Origin: Deltaproteobacteria bacterium
GTDB taxonomy: Bacteria; Desulfobacterota; DSM-4660; Desulfatiglandales; HGW-15
Reading direction: 5' to 3'
Assembly (NCBI GenBank): GCA_019310525.1
Contig: JAFDEE010000005.1
Span: 1 to 50,030, forward strand
Length of the DNA: 50,030 bases
Position 1 is the first letter of the stretch, and each line of letters opens with the position of its first letter. A model generated the notes under the pieces. It had not been told where the DNA came from and made no database searches. It saw only the letters and a list, made by a program, of their open reading frames with translations. The position numbers and the translations under genes are program-made. Shown piece by piece: positions 25,342 through 33,695 of this stretch.

Positions 25342-25437
25342 GTCAGTCAGGTTCGAGAGAGTCCGTTACAGTTGAAATTCTCGAGTGCCAAGGATTAATG
25401 CTTTCAGTTTTTTTCTCCTCGGAAGAATGGTTTGAAC

Positions 25438-25612
25438 AAAGGCCGATGGCCCCTTTTCTGAAGTGACCGGCGGGATTATCAGTGGGGGAAGCCGCAGCTC
25501 CCGCTCTTTTGGAGCGGGAGAATGCGGAGGGGGCCGGTGTCCCCCGCTGATAAGCCGCTGAAAACACCAGCCCGGGAGCCTCCGAACGAAAGAAAAGGCG
25601 CCATCGGCCCTT
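25438..25612. repeat. Large hairpin element, copy 2, opposite orientation
   Basis: The outer arms are AAAGGCCGATGGCCCCTTTT (25438-25457, continuing to 25459) and its near-complement at 25591-25612. The inner hairpin is CTCCCGCTC (25498-25506)/GAGCGGGAG (25512-25520). The core is the reverse complement of the core of the unit at 25075-25270, with shared GGGGGA, GCCCCCTCCGC, TCTCCCGCT and GGCTTCCCCCA words. The outer arms differ between the two copies. Confidence 0.78.
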
Positions 25613-26059
25613 CAAAAGCTGGTATCGAATTGAAGTACTCACCAAATCAGATTGAAAGAATATCAGGGATCTTTCCCTAATTCCATGGTGTTATATCTTA
25701 TATTCCGAGAGAGCCTTGAAAAACATGGAAATTTCAACTACCCCGCTTAGATTACCAAGCGGGACAGGCACCCATACATTGAAGTATTTCGAATATCCAT
25801 TGGATTAGAATGAAGGGGCATGGGATCCTTCTCCGGTGGTGCGAGCGGCCTTTAATCTGTTGACCTCATGGGGAGTTATATTCCCTCAGAGCTACAAAAA
25901 AAACAGAGAAGATGGGGGAACGACCCTTGAATTCAAATACCCCGGGAGGCAGCGGAAAGCAAGGGCCCTGGATTGGGCAAAAGAGGATGTTTTTCACAAA
26001 GGTCTCGTAGCGAGGAGAACATCCAGAGCCTCTTTACTTGAAGCAGTTTACTCTGTGAA
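25613..26059. repeat. Repeat fragments and gene-free DNA
   Basis: Bases 25613-25655 (GCTGGTATCGAATTGAAGTA and following) match 49914-49946 closely. At 25700-25725 TTATATTCCGAGAGAGCC and TTGAAAAAC echo the left edge of the element at 1561-1585. At 25780-25800 TACATTGAAGTATTTCGA echoes its core. At 25975-26015 GATTGGGCAAAAGAGGA and TTTTTCACAAAGGTCTC echo its right arm read in reverse. Several decayed copies are therefore present. No supported gene occurs between larA and dctM. Confidence 0.6.
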
Positions 26060-27373
26060 TCAGCGGCCGAGGAGCCCGGGCAACCAGAGGACCAAATCGG
26101 GCCAGGCGATGATCATGGTCATGGCGGCTATTTCGCACAGGATGAAGGGTACCGCCGCATAACAGATTTCCTTGATGTTGATATCCGCCGGGGCTACCCC
26201 CTTCATGACGAAAAGCAGCATCCCAAAGGGGGGCGTAATGAATCCGGTCTCGAAATTGATAAGCATCAGGACACCGAACCAAACGGGGTCGAATCCCAGC
26301 ATCTTAACGATGGGCATGAAGATGGGCATGCAGATCATCATGATGGAGATGGTCTCCATAAATGTCCCCATCACGAATATTATGACCTGCATCCCGATTA
26401 AAATCACCAGGGGCGGCACATGGAGCCCCTCCACCAGCCCAAGGAGCCCCTGGGTCGCTCCCGTATAGGCCAGAATGCTGCTGAAGGAGTTGGAGGCGGC
26501 GATGATCATGAACACCATGACCGAGATTTCCAGGGTCCCCATAATGGAGGCCTTGAGCATCCTCCAGGTCAATCTCCCGTAAACAAGAGTGACCAGGATC
26601 GTGGCCAGGGCCCCCGAAGCGGCCGCCTCCGTCGGAGTCGCCACCCCCAGCAACATGAGCCCCAGGACCATGAAGATGATGAATCCGAGCGGGATCACAT
26701 ACTTGACGGTTGCCGCAACCTTTTCGAAAAAGGACGCGGCCTCGACATCGTAACGGGGGGCCAGAGAGGGATTCAACCAGCACCGAATGATGATGTAAGA
26801 GGCGATCAGCCCTCCCAGGAGAAGCCCGGGGATGACACCGCCCACCAGAATCTTCCCCACCGATATATGCCCGATGCTCGCCAATACTACCGCAAGAGAG
26901 GATGGCGGAATGAGCATGGCCAATCCCCCGACCCCGATGATGGGGCCGACGGCCATGGAAGTCTTGTATCCCCTCCGCCGCATTTCAGGGAGCAGCACGG
27001 TTCCCAGCATCGCGGTGTTGGCCAGGGTCGAACCACTCAGGGCGGCGAAGAGCACGCCGGCGCCTGCGGCCAGCAGGCTTAAGCGCCCGGGAAGGCGGCC
27101 CAGCCACTTGTCGATGACATCTATTGTATTATTGGCGATGCCCGAGTGGAACATCAGTTCACCCATGAGGATGAACAGGGGAATCGGGGTCAGGGTGAAG
27201 GTGGAAAGTGAGGAGAAGATCTGGAGGGTAACCTGGTGGAGCCCCATGGGGCCCATGAAAATCAGGATCCCCAGTATATCGATCATCAGGAAGCCGAAGG
27301 CGATTGGGAACCCGGTGGCGAGCAGGATTATCAGCCCCAGGATGAAGAAGCTTAGAACGGCCCACCACTCCAT
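26060..27373 (-). CDS. dctM: TRAP transporter large permease (DctM-like)
   Basis: This is the main translocation subunit of a tripartite ATP-independent periplasmic transporter, 437 residues with about 12 hydrophobic segments. Family landmarks are visible: GFPIAFGFLMID near the N-terminus, LFILMGELMFHSGIA, the ALSGSTLANTAMLG loop, LLGVATPTEAAASGALA, and GFITPPFGMLLFVMKG near the C-terminus. ATG 27373 has GGAG 9 bases upstream; its RBS region contains the dctQ stop codon (TGATCATG), indicating translational coupling. Uptake is driven by an ion gradient. Confidence 0.94.
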   Translation of the reverse strand: MEWWAVLSFFILGLIILLATGFPIAFGFLMIDILGILIFMGPMGLHQVTLQIFSSLSTFTLTPIPLFILMGELMFHSGIANNTIDVIDKWLGRLPGRLSLLAAGAGVLFAALSGSTLANTAMLGTVLLPEMRRRGYKTSMAVGPIIGVGGLAMLIPPSSLAVVLASIGHISVGKILVGGVIPGLLLGGLIASYIIIRCWLNPSLAPRYDVEAASFFEKVAATVKYVIPLGFIIFMVLGLMLLGVATPTEAAASGALATILVTLVYGRLTWRMLKASIMGTLEISVMVFMIIAASNSFSSILAYTGATQGLLGLVEGLHVPPLVILIGMQVIIFVMGTFMETISIMMICMPIFMPIVKMLGFDPVWFGVLMLINFETGFITPPFGMLLFVMKGVAPADINIKEICYAAVPFILCEIAAMTMIIAWPDLVLWLPGLLGR

Positions 27374-27375
27374 GA

Positions 27376-27933
27376 TCACCCTCTCCTTTCCTCTGGTACT
27401 CCTTCCACTCCGCCCGGGCCCGGCGTTTCCGATCGCCCCCTGGTGCCTCTATCCGTCTCCGCCCGACGAAAAGAAGCAACGAGATTTCTCGCGAACTGGA
27501 GGCCCAGGGTAAGGAACCCGATGGGAATGATCACCAGAACGAGGTACTTAGGCACGTCCACGGCCTTTACATCCGTCACACCCCGTTGAAACTGGTTCCA
27601 GGTCACGACCAGGCTGTACCAGAAGAGCACCGAGCATACGCCCACACCCATGAAACCGTGCAAGATGTTGAAAACCCTTTTCGCCGGAGGTTTGAGCCGG
27701 GACGTGATGATGTCCATGGAGACGTGCTTGCCGCGCTTCAGAACCCAGGCCGATCCCAGGAAACACAGCCATAGAAGCGAGTACTCGTTGAACTGAACAG
27801 TCCAGAGGGGACTTCGGATTCCAACCAGGCGTGCGAAGATGCTGTAGCCGATCGAGAAGGCGAGAAAAAGGAGGAGAAGACCGGCCATGACCGCCATTGT
27901 CGCCAAAATCCTATCCAGGATTTTTCCAACCAA
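27376..27933 (-). CDS. dctQ: TRAP transporter small permease (DctQ-like)
   Basis: The 185-residue membrane subunit has four hydrophobic helices (about 12-35, 50-68, 90-110, 130-152), as is standard for DctQ. The signature WTVQFNEYSLLWLCFLGSAW with a following KRGKHVSMDI is clear. The start is taken as TTG 27933 because GGAGGAG lies just upstream; an in-frame ATG at 28035 would overlap the dctP 3' end. The C-terminal 30 residues are charged and polar. It sits between dctP and dctM. Confidence 0.88.
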   Translation of the reverse strand: MVGKILDRILATMAVMAGLLLLFLAFSIGYSIFARLVGIRSPLWTVQFNEYSLLWLCFLGSAWVLKRGKHVSMDIITSRLKPPAKRVFNILHGFMGVGVCSVLFWYSLVVTWNQFQRGVTDVKAVDVPKYLVLVIIPIGFLTLGLQFARNLVASFRRAETDRGTRGRSETPGPGGVEGVPEERRG

Positions 27934-27968
27934 ACCTTCTCCTCCTTCCCGAATGATTCGTTTTTCGA

Positions 27969-28973
27969 TTACTTGGAAACCATTTCTCTCAGTTTGGGCC
28001 CGTTTTCCGGAGACTTCTTGATGACGACATTCCACAGAGCGGAGTAAGCTGCATCAGAAAATTTCTTCGCCTCTGTGGGGGGCAAGTTAATGAATTGTAT
28101 TCCGAGTTTCCTATAGGCCTCGAATTTTTTCTTCATGAGGGCCTGGGCGCGGTCAATGGTATAATGCTCGGCCTGCTCTTCCGTTTCGATCAACAACTTT
28201 TGAAGATGTTGAGGGATCTGATCCCACTTCTTCTTGTTGATGAGCACAACGTTGGCGCCGGTGTAAAAGGGTACGTTGATGATATACTTTGTGACCTCCT
28301 GCCATCCCCAGTCGTCGATCAAACCTGCAATCCATACAAAACCGTCGACCACTCCGCGTTCCAGGGCAGTGTAAACGTCGGGCGGCGGGATGACCAAGGG
28401 CTGTGCTCCGAGGGATTTCAAGAAATTGATATGGGTCGGTGAGCAACGAATCTTCAGTCCGGTAAGATCAGCGCTTTTGACGGATTTGGTGAGGTAGACC
28501 ATGAAGGGAAGACCGTTGCCCATCCTGCCGAGGTAAACACAATTGACCTTTTCCCTGTGGATTTTATCGAGAAAGTCATTGACTCCCCTGGCCCGCTCTT
28601 CCCATGGCCGGATCTTTGTAAGGCTGAGGGCGTTTGCCTCCGGTACGGCCGAAACGTAATATCCGTCGGTGGTGAACACCATGTCCACCAGTCCGTTGCG
28701 GGCGGCCTCCACCTGTTCACGGTTGGGAATTACTTCTGGTCCGCCTGCATACTTGATCTCAAGTTGTCCGGGATATTGCTTCTTGACGTTTTGATTCACC
28801 ATTTCAATAAATTTCAAAAAATTCTGAACCTCGTAAACGGTCTTGGGCCATGCGGACACCGCCTTGATCGTCACCTTTTTCGGGGCCGCGATACTCACGG
28901 ATGCCATCGATACCACCAAAATCAGCGCCATACACACCCATAGGAATCGCCTGAATAAACGCTTTCTGTCCAT
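27969..28973 (-). CDS. dctP: TRAP transporter periplasmic substrate-binding protein (DctP-like)
   Basis: The 334-residue binding protein has a clear signal peptide (MDRKRLFRRFLWVCMALILV, cleavage near SIAA-PKKVTI). The DctP-family features include FTTDGYYVSAVPEANAL, the KSVKSADLTGLKIRCSPTHI ligand arginine region, and ALERGVVDGFVWIAG. The conserved arginine in LKIRCSP usually pairs with a substrate carboxylate, so an organic acid is the likely cargo. ATG 28973 follows AAGGAGGAG. It lies 138 bases downstream of the oxidoreductase beta subunit on the same strand. Confidence 0.93.
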   Translation of the reverse strand: MDRKRLFRRFLWVCMALILVVSMASVSIAAPKKVTIKAVSAWPKTVYEVQNFLKFIEMVNQNVKKQYPGQLEIKYAGGPEVIPNREQVEAARNGLVDMVFTTDGYYVSAVPEANALSLTKIRPWEERARGVNDFLDKIHREKVNCVYLGRMGNGLPFMVYLTKSVKSADLTGLKIRCSPTHINFLKSLGAQPLVIPPPDVYTALERGVVDGFVWIAGLIDDWGWQEVTKYIINVPFYTGANVVLINKKKWDQIPQHLQKLLIETEEQAEHYTIDRAQALMKKKFEAYRKLGIQFINLPPTEAKKFSDAAYSALWNVVIKKSPENGPKLREMVSK

Positions 28974-29111
28974 GTCTCCTCCTTTCAAACTTGTTTATTA
29001 TAAAACAAAACCTCACCGCGGTAATGCTCCCGCGGTCTTCCCGTCTCCCCTGAAACCACAAAAAGATCCGGTCCGAATACTCCCATACATCAGGCCGGAC
29101 CCAGCCCTCCT

Positions 29112-29996
29112 TCAACAAGTCTGTTTTTCTGAACGTCGCCTGAGTTCTTCCCAGGCCCGGTCCGTCTCATGCTGGATGGCCCGGAGTTCTTCTGCTCCCA
29201 GGTGCTTGAAGCGGCCCTGGAGGCCCAGGTAGGTCTCGACGGGGAGCCCTCTGGACTGGTAGTTGAGGGTATAGTGGATTCCATCCAGGATCTCATAAAG
29301 GGGAAACACGTTTGTTTCCACTGCGGCGCGGGCCACGCGGGGAGAGAGATGCTCGGCCGTTTTCCACCCCGTCGGGCAAGGTGAGAGTAGGTGGATAAAC
29401 CTCGTGCCACGGATCTCCCTGGCCTTTTGCACCTTCGCTGCGAGATCCTCAGGGAAACCGATGGAGGCAGTCGCAGCATAGGGTATGCGGTGGGCGGCCA
29501 TGATCTCCATGATCTGCTTCTTCCTCCGGGTATTCCCTCTGGGTGATGTCCCGGTCCAGGCGAACCGGGGGGTGGCCGAGCTTACCTGAATGCCCGTGTT
29601 CATGTAAGCCTCGTTGTCCAAGCACACATAGATGAAGTTCTCGTTTCGATCCGCGGCTCCGGAGAGGGACTGGAGCCCGATATCAAAGGTGCCGCCATCC
29701 CCCGCAAAGGCAAGCACGGGGATGTCTCCCCGACCCTGGATCTCCAGGGCCCTGGAAATGCCCGCCGCCGTTGGGGCCGCAATCTCAAAGGCCGAATGGA
29801 ACATGGGCACGTCCAGCGTGGCATAAGGAAAGGGCCCGGAAATCACGGCGCTGCAGGAAGGGACTACCACCACGACCGCCGGTCGGCCCAGGGCCCGGAG
29901 TACCATACGCATACCCATGGCCACACCGCACCCCGGACAGGCCGAATGACCGGACCGCATGACCTCTTCCGGACGCATGATTTCTTGCGCTTCCAT
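29112..29996 (-). CDS. 2-oxoacid:ferredoxin oxidoreductase, beta (TPP) subunit
   Basis: The 294-residue subunit binds thiamine diphosphate and a [4Fe-4S] cluster in a pyruvate-ferredoxin-oxidoreductase-type enzyme (PorB-like). Cluster cysteines are seen in SACPGCG (about 18-24), VPSC (about 48) and SPCPTGW (about 199). The TPP/Mg motif is FAGDGGTFDIG, followed by CLDNEAYMNTGIQVSSATPR, typical of PorB. Its ATG shares a base with the stop codon of the alpha gene (TAATG), so the two are translationally coupled. The precise 2-oxoacid cannot be fixed from sequence. Confidence 0.93.
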   Translation of the reverse strand: MEAQEIMRPEEVMRSGHSACPGCGVAMGMRMVLRALGRPAVVVVVPSCSAVISGPFPYATLDVPMFHSAFEIAAPTAAGISRALEIQGRGDIPVLAFAGDGGTFDIGLQSLSGAADRNENFIYVCLDNEAYMNTGIQVSSATPRFAWTGTSPRGNTRRKKQIMEIMAAHRIPYAATASIGFPEDLAAKVQKAREIRGTRFIHLLSPCPTGWKTAEHLSPRVARAAVETNVFPLYEILDGIHYTLNYQSRGLPVETYLGLQGRFKHLGAEELRAIQHETDRAWEELRRRSEKQTC

Positions 29997-31150
29997 TACT
30001 CCCCCTCCGCCATCCAGATCGGCCCGTCCGTGGCCTCCTTCCGCTCCAGGGCATCCATGACCACCCGCTCGATCAATTCCGGGTCCACGTTGGAACCTCC
30101 TATCCCTGCCACGTATCCCTGGACCTGATGAGGAAACGGGCTGTTAATAAGCGCCGCCTTCAACTCGGAGCAAAAGATCCCTTCCCGCCCAAGGGAGATA
30201 TTCCTCTCTATCACAGCTATCCGCGAAACCCGGTCGAGAACGTCTCTCAAAACCCGGGCAGGAAAGGGTCTGAAGACCCGGATTTTCAGGAGACCGATCC
30301 TATAGCCTTTCTCCCTGAGGCGTGCCAGGGCAACCCGGGCCGTTGAAGTGACGGTCGCCGTTGTGACCAGCACCAGGTCGGCGCCATCGATTCCCTCCGC
30401 CTCGATAAGGCCGTAACCCCGCCCGAAGACCTCGACGAATTCCCGGTCAACCTCCTCAACAACCTCCAGGGCATACTCCATGGCTTCCTGGCCAAGGCGG
30501 CGGTATTCCATGAACTGTTTCTGGGTGACCGTCGGGACCGCGTATCCGGGCTTGTCCGGGTCAAAACGCCTGGGGATGTCCACGGGGGGCAGGAAGCGGT
30601 CAACGAGTCCTTGCTCCGGCACCTCCACAGGCTCCATGAAATGGGAAATGAAATGCCCCTCGATCACCACCATACATGGAAGAAGAACTTTTTCAGCAAT
30701 CCGGAAGGCCTGGATGACCGAGTCAAGGGCCTCCTGATTATTCTCGCAGTAGATCTGTATCCAGCCGGTGTCCCTCTGGGCGAGGCTGTCGGTCTGATCG
30801 CTCCAAAAGGCCCATGGACCGGCAAGGGTTCTGTTCACGTTGACCATCACCACCGGGGCCCTGCACCCAGAGGCGAAATGGAGCATCTCGTGCATCAGGG
30901 CCAGCCCCTGGGAGGAAGTGGCCGTAAAGGTCCGGACGCCCGCAAGGGAGGCTGCCAAACAGGCCGCCATTGCGGAGTGCTCGGATTCGGTTCGCATCAT
31001 GACTCCCCCTAATTCCCCTGTTGCCTCCCATTCTGAAAGCCTCTCGTAGATCGGCGTCTGAGGGGTAATGGGATAGGCGGCCACCATCTGGGTCCGGCAG
31101 AGACGGACAGCCTCAGCAACTGCATGGTTTCCGGTCTGAAATTTCCTCAT
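29996..31150 (-). CDS. 2-oxoacid:ferredoxin oxidoreductase, alpha subunit
   Basis: The 384-residue PorA-like subunit contributes to the active site and 2-oxoacid binding. It starts GNHAVAEAVRLCRTQMVAAY with the conserved YPITPQTPIYERLSEW. MRTESEHSAMAACLAASLAG and TSSQGLALMHEML follow. The C-terminal domain II has KIRVFRPFPARVL and AVIERNISLGREG. The start codon overlaps the stop of the preceding fusion gene by 4 bases (ATGA). It is part of the tightly packed gamma, fusion, alpha, beta operon. Confidence 0.93.
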   Translation of the reverse strand: MRKFQTGNHAVAEAVRLCRTQMVAAYPITPQTPIYERLSEWEATGELGGVMMRTESEHSAMAACLAASLAGVRTFTATSSQGLALMHEMLHFASGCRAPVVMVNVNRTLAGPWAFWSDQTDSLAQRDTGWIQIYCENNQEALDSVIQAFRIAEKVLLPCMVVIEGHFISHFMEPVEVPEQGLVDRFLPPVDIPRRFDPDKPGYAVPTVTQKQFMEYRRLGQEAMEYALEVVEEVDREFVEVFGRGYGLIEAEGIDGADLVLVTTATVTSTARVALARLREKGYRIGLLKIRVFRPFPARVLRDVLDRVSRIAVIERNISLGREGIFCSELKAALINSPFPHQVQGYVAGIGGSNVDPELIERVVMDALERKEATDGPIWMAEGE

Positions 31151-32889
31151 TTCGCCTCATCCATACTCATTACTCCCCCGGGGCACACGTCGACACAAAC
31201 AGCACAACCCTTACAGTAGTCGGGGTCACACGTATACACGAAACGGTCCTCTCCGGGGGGTAGAATCGAAAGTTCCGGACAATAGAGAAAACACCGGTCA
31301 CAGCTCGTGCATGTCCCGCAAAAAAAGCAACGGCCGGCAAGTTCCTTTGAATCGCTCCGACTCAGGGATTGATTGATTTCCCGGAAATTTCCAAGGCGAT
31401 CTCCGGGGGAAAGCCGGGGGAGGTCGGCCCTCGGATGGGAATCGAGAAAGATCGGATCCATGCCATCGAAACGTACAACCATTTCCGGGTGCCAGCCCGG
31501 ACGTTCATGAAACAGGGCATGGATGGAAAAAGAATTCCCCGATCCCAAAAGAACTCGGGCTTCGGCCTCCTCGAAGGATCGGCCGAGTACGGTCTGATGT
31601 ATGGAAAGGGCCGCCCGCTTTCCCGCGGCGATTGCCCCTACCACGGACCCGGGGTAGTTCACTAAGTCACCCCCGGCATAGATCCCGCGAATGGAGGTTT
31701 GAAGGCTCTCTGCCTCGACCTTGGGTCCCCCTCTGGAATCCTTATCCAATGATACCTGTCCTTCAAGGATCGAGAGATCCGGTGCGCGGCCCACGGCCAG
31801 GAGAACAAGGTCCGCTTGCAGGACCATAGCCGTTGCATTGTCGTAAGCGGGACGGAAGGCCCCTTCGGCGTCAAGGACCGACAGGCACTTGATGAACTCG
31901 ATTCCAGTCACCCGGTTCGCGCGGCCCGAAAAGGTCCTTGGTCCCCACCCGTTATGGAATACGACTCCCTCCTCCAGGGCGTCGAGGCACTCTCTTTCGT
32001 CCGCGGGCATCTCGTGTCTCTGCTCCAGACATACGAGATCGACCCTTCGGGCGCCGAGCCTCAGGGCCGTCAGGGCCGCGTCTATGGCAACGTTTCCGCC
32101 TCCAATGACCACCACCCTGCCTTCGATTTGCCTAGGCTCCTGTTGCACCTCCTTCAAGAAATTGACTGCGTAGTGAACTCCCTCCAGTTCCTCCCCTGTA
32201 ATTCCCAGGTGCAGATCCCTCTGGGCGCCCAGGGCCAGGAATACGGCCTCGTGGTTATTACAGAGTTTTTCCAGCAGGAGGCGGTCCAGGCGGGTCCCGG
32301 TCCTTACCTGAATATCCAGAGAAAGAATCCGCTCCAGATCCTTCTCCAGGGCCTCCAAGGGAAGCCGGTAGCGGGGGATTCCCCACCGGAGAAGCCCTCC
32401 CAGGGATTCCTCCGCTTCCACCAGGGTAACGGGATGACCCATCCGGGCCAGATGGTAAGCAGCAGAGAGTCCGGCAGGGCCGGAACCCACGACGGCTACC
32501 GGAAGATCTCTCCCCGCATCCGTAAGGGGGACAGGCCGGGCCGTTCCCCAATCCGATGCGGCCCTTTCCAGGGCCCGAATATGGACCGCCCCGTCCCACT
32601 CTCCCCGGTTGCACTCCCCTTCACAGGGATGGTAGCAGACCCGGCCGCAGGTGCCGGGCAGGGGGTTCTCTTCGAGAAAGGCGGCCAGGGCGCCGTCAAA
32701 ATCCCCAAGAGAGGCCCTGTAAAGGGCCGCGGGAATGTTGTTCCCCGCAGGACAGGCCACCCGGCAGGGAGAAGCCTTCTCTTCGTGCCGGGGCCTGCGG
32801 ATTCCCCAGGTTCCCGTCTTGTTGACCTTGGAACTGTGGCGGGATATGGGGATGATCAACTCGGGATCCACGCATCGCCTCAAGGTCAT
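31147..32889 (-). CDS. GltD-like FAD/NAD(P) oxidoreductase fused to PorD-type ferredoxin
   Basis: This 580-residue fusion has an N-terminal stretch with TGTWGIRRP, reminiscent of the PorD opening. A GltD-type Fe-S domain follows (CRVACPAGNNIPAALYRASL, then CGRVCYHPCEGECNRGEWDG). The FAD site is VVGSGPAGLSAAYHLARMGH (about 134-153) and the NAD(P) site VVVIGGGNVAIDAALTALRLG (about 258-278). A C-terminal ferredoxin (about 520-580) has two cysteine clusters (CFFCGTCTSCDRCFLYCPE and CKGCAVCVDVCPGG). It probably takes the place of the separate delta subunit and links the oxidoreductase to NAD(P)H. ATG 32889 follows the gamma stop by one base, with GGAGG upstream. Confidence 0.9.
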   Translation of the reverse strand: MTLRRCVDPELIIPISRHSSKVNKTGTWGIRRPRHEEKASPCRVACPAGNNIPAALYRASLGDFDGALAAFLEENPLPGTCGRVCYHPCEGECNRGEWDGAVHIRALERAASDWGTARPVPLTDAGRDLPVAVVGSGPAGLSAAYHLARMGHPVTLVEAEESLGGLLRWGIPRYRLPLEALEKDLERILSLDIQVRTGTRLDRLLLEKLCNNHEAVFLALGAQRDLHLGITGEELEGVHYAVNFLKEVQQEPRQIEGRVVVIGGGNVAIDAALTALRLGARRVDLVCLEQRHEMPADERECLDALEEGVVFHNGWGPRTFSGRANRVTGIEFIKCLSVLDAEGAFRPAYDNATAMVLQADLVLLAVGRAPDLSILEGQVSLDKDSRGGPKVEAESLQTSIRGIYAGGDLVNYPGSVVGAIAAGKRAALSIHQTVLGRSFEEAEARVLLGSGNSFSIHALFHERPGWHPEMVVRFDGMDPIFLDSHPRADLPRLSPGDRLGNFREINQSLSRSDSKELAGRCFFCGTCTSCDRCFLYCPELSILPPGEDRFVYTCDPDYCKGCAVCVDVCPGGVMSMDEAK

Positions 32890-32890
32890 C

Positions 32891-33442
32891 TCATGCCTCC
32901 GGTTCGAAGATTTCGAGTTTCTCGTATCCCTGCTCAAGGGCTGCCAGATTCATCTCCCTTTTGGCCGGGACCATTTCCTCCACCGCCCTGATCACGTGTT
33001 CCAGAGGAAGCTCGTCGTTGAAACGGCAATAGGCCCCCAGTACCGTGGTGTTGATCACATGCCCCAGTCCGACCTCCTCGGCGATCCCGGTGGCATCGAT
33101 GAGTCCCAGGCGAAATCCAACAAGACCGGGAATAGCCGCTTCCGTTCGGGGTGTATTGATGAGGATCCCGGACCCAGAGCCCGCGACGGAGGAAAGATCC
33201 TCGGCGTCTAGGAGACTTTGATCGAAATAGAGGAGTTCGTCAGGGTTCTTGATGTCACATTTCAGTAAGATGGGATCCCGATCCACCCTGAGAAAACTCA
33301 CAACGGGCGCCCCTCGTCGCTCGCCGCCGAAAAGGGAATAGCACTGGGGGTACATCCCGGCCTTAAAAAAAGCCATGCCGAGCATCTGAGAGGCCATGAC
33401 GACACCTTGACCTCCCCGTCCGTGCAGCTTGATCTCCTTCAT
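32891..33442 (-). CDS. 2-oxoacid:ferredoxin oxidoreductase, gamma subunit
   Basis: The 183-residue PorG-like subunit begins MKEIKLHGRGGQGVVMASQM, the hallmark of the family. It continues with QCYSLFGGERRGAPVVSFLR and a final conserved helix region near VEEMVPAKREMNLAALEQGYE. It is the first gene of the operon, downstream of the candidate operator at 33520-33532. The following fusion gene starts one base after its stop. Confidence 0.92.
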   Translation of the reverse strand: MKEIKLHGRGGQGVVMASQMLGMAFFKAGMYPQCYSLFGGERRGAPVVSFLRVDRDPILLKCDIKNPDELLYFDQSLLDAEDLSSVAGSGSGILINTPRTEAAIPGLVGFRLGLIDATGIAEEVGLGHVINTTVLGAYCRFNDELPLEHVIRAVEEMVPAKREMNLAALEQGYEKLEIFEPEA

Positions 33443-33519
33443 TCTCCAGCGACCTCGTTACGCGCTTGGGCCCCATCCCCTATAACGCTTAAAAAGACCT
33501 TTTTTCACCTTATCATGGA

Positions 33520-33532
33520 ATACTGTACCCCA
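33520..33532 (-). promoter_or_regulatory. Candidate GntR operator before the oxidoreductase operon
   Basis: On the minus strand this reads TGGGGTACAGTAT, identical over 13 bases to 34513-34525 in front of the regulator gene. It follows a plausible -35 TTGTGA, 17 bases and -10 TTTACT (about 33531-33559, minus). A regulator bound here would cover the transcription start. The GTAC centre fits the GT/AC-type operators of the GntR family. Confidence 0.65.
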
Positions 33533-33695
33533 GTAAAATACCTAAAAACTTTCTTCACAAACGTTTCCAGGCTCCCTTTCCATCTCTTACCGCACGGCCT
33601 GCAGACAAACCGTGTCATAGGCCTTGATGACGGAAATGTTCCAGGCCGCCGATAACGACCCGTTTGAGTCCCTCGCCTTCTCTCTTCCCTTACCG

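Noticed and set aside
24834-26037. CRISPR array in the repeat-rich interval
   Set aside because: The repeats are inverted and few, with no regular spacing or spacers and no cas genes in the window.
25836-26162. A 108-codon plus-strand ORF at the edge of the repeat nest
   Set aside because: It runs through decayed repeat sequence and overlaps the 3' end of dctM antisense; the translation is low in structure and motif-free.
31816-32991. A 391-codon plus-strand ORF opposite the GltD-PorD fusion
   Set aside because: It is antisense to a gene with clear Fe-S, FAD and NAD(P) motifs; its translation is Pro/Gly/Arg-rich without motifs, a typical high-GC shadow frame.
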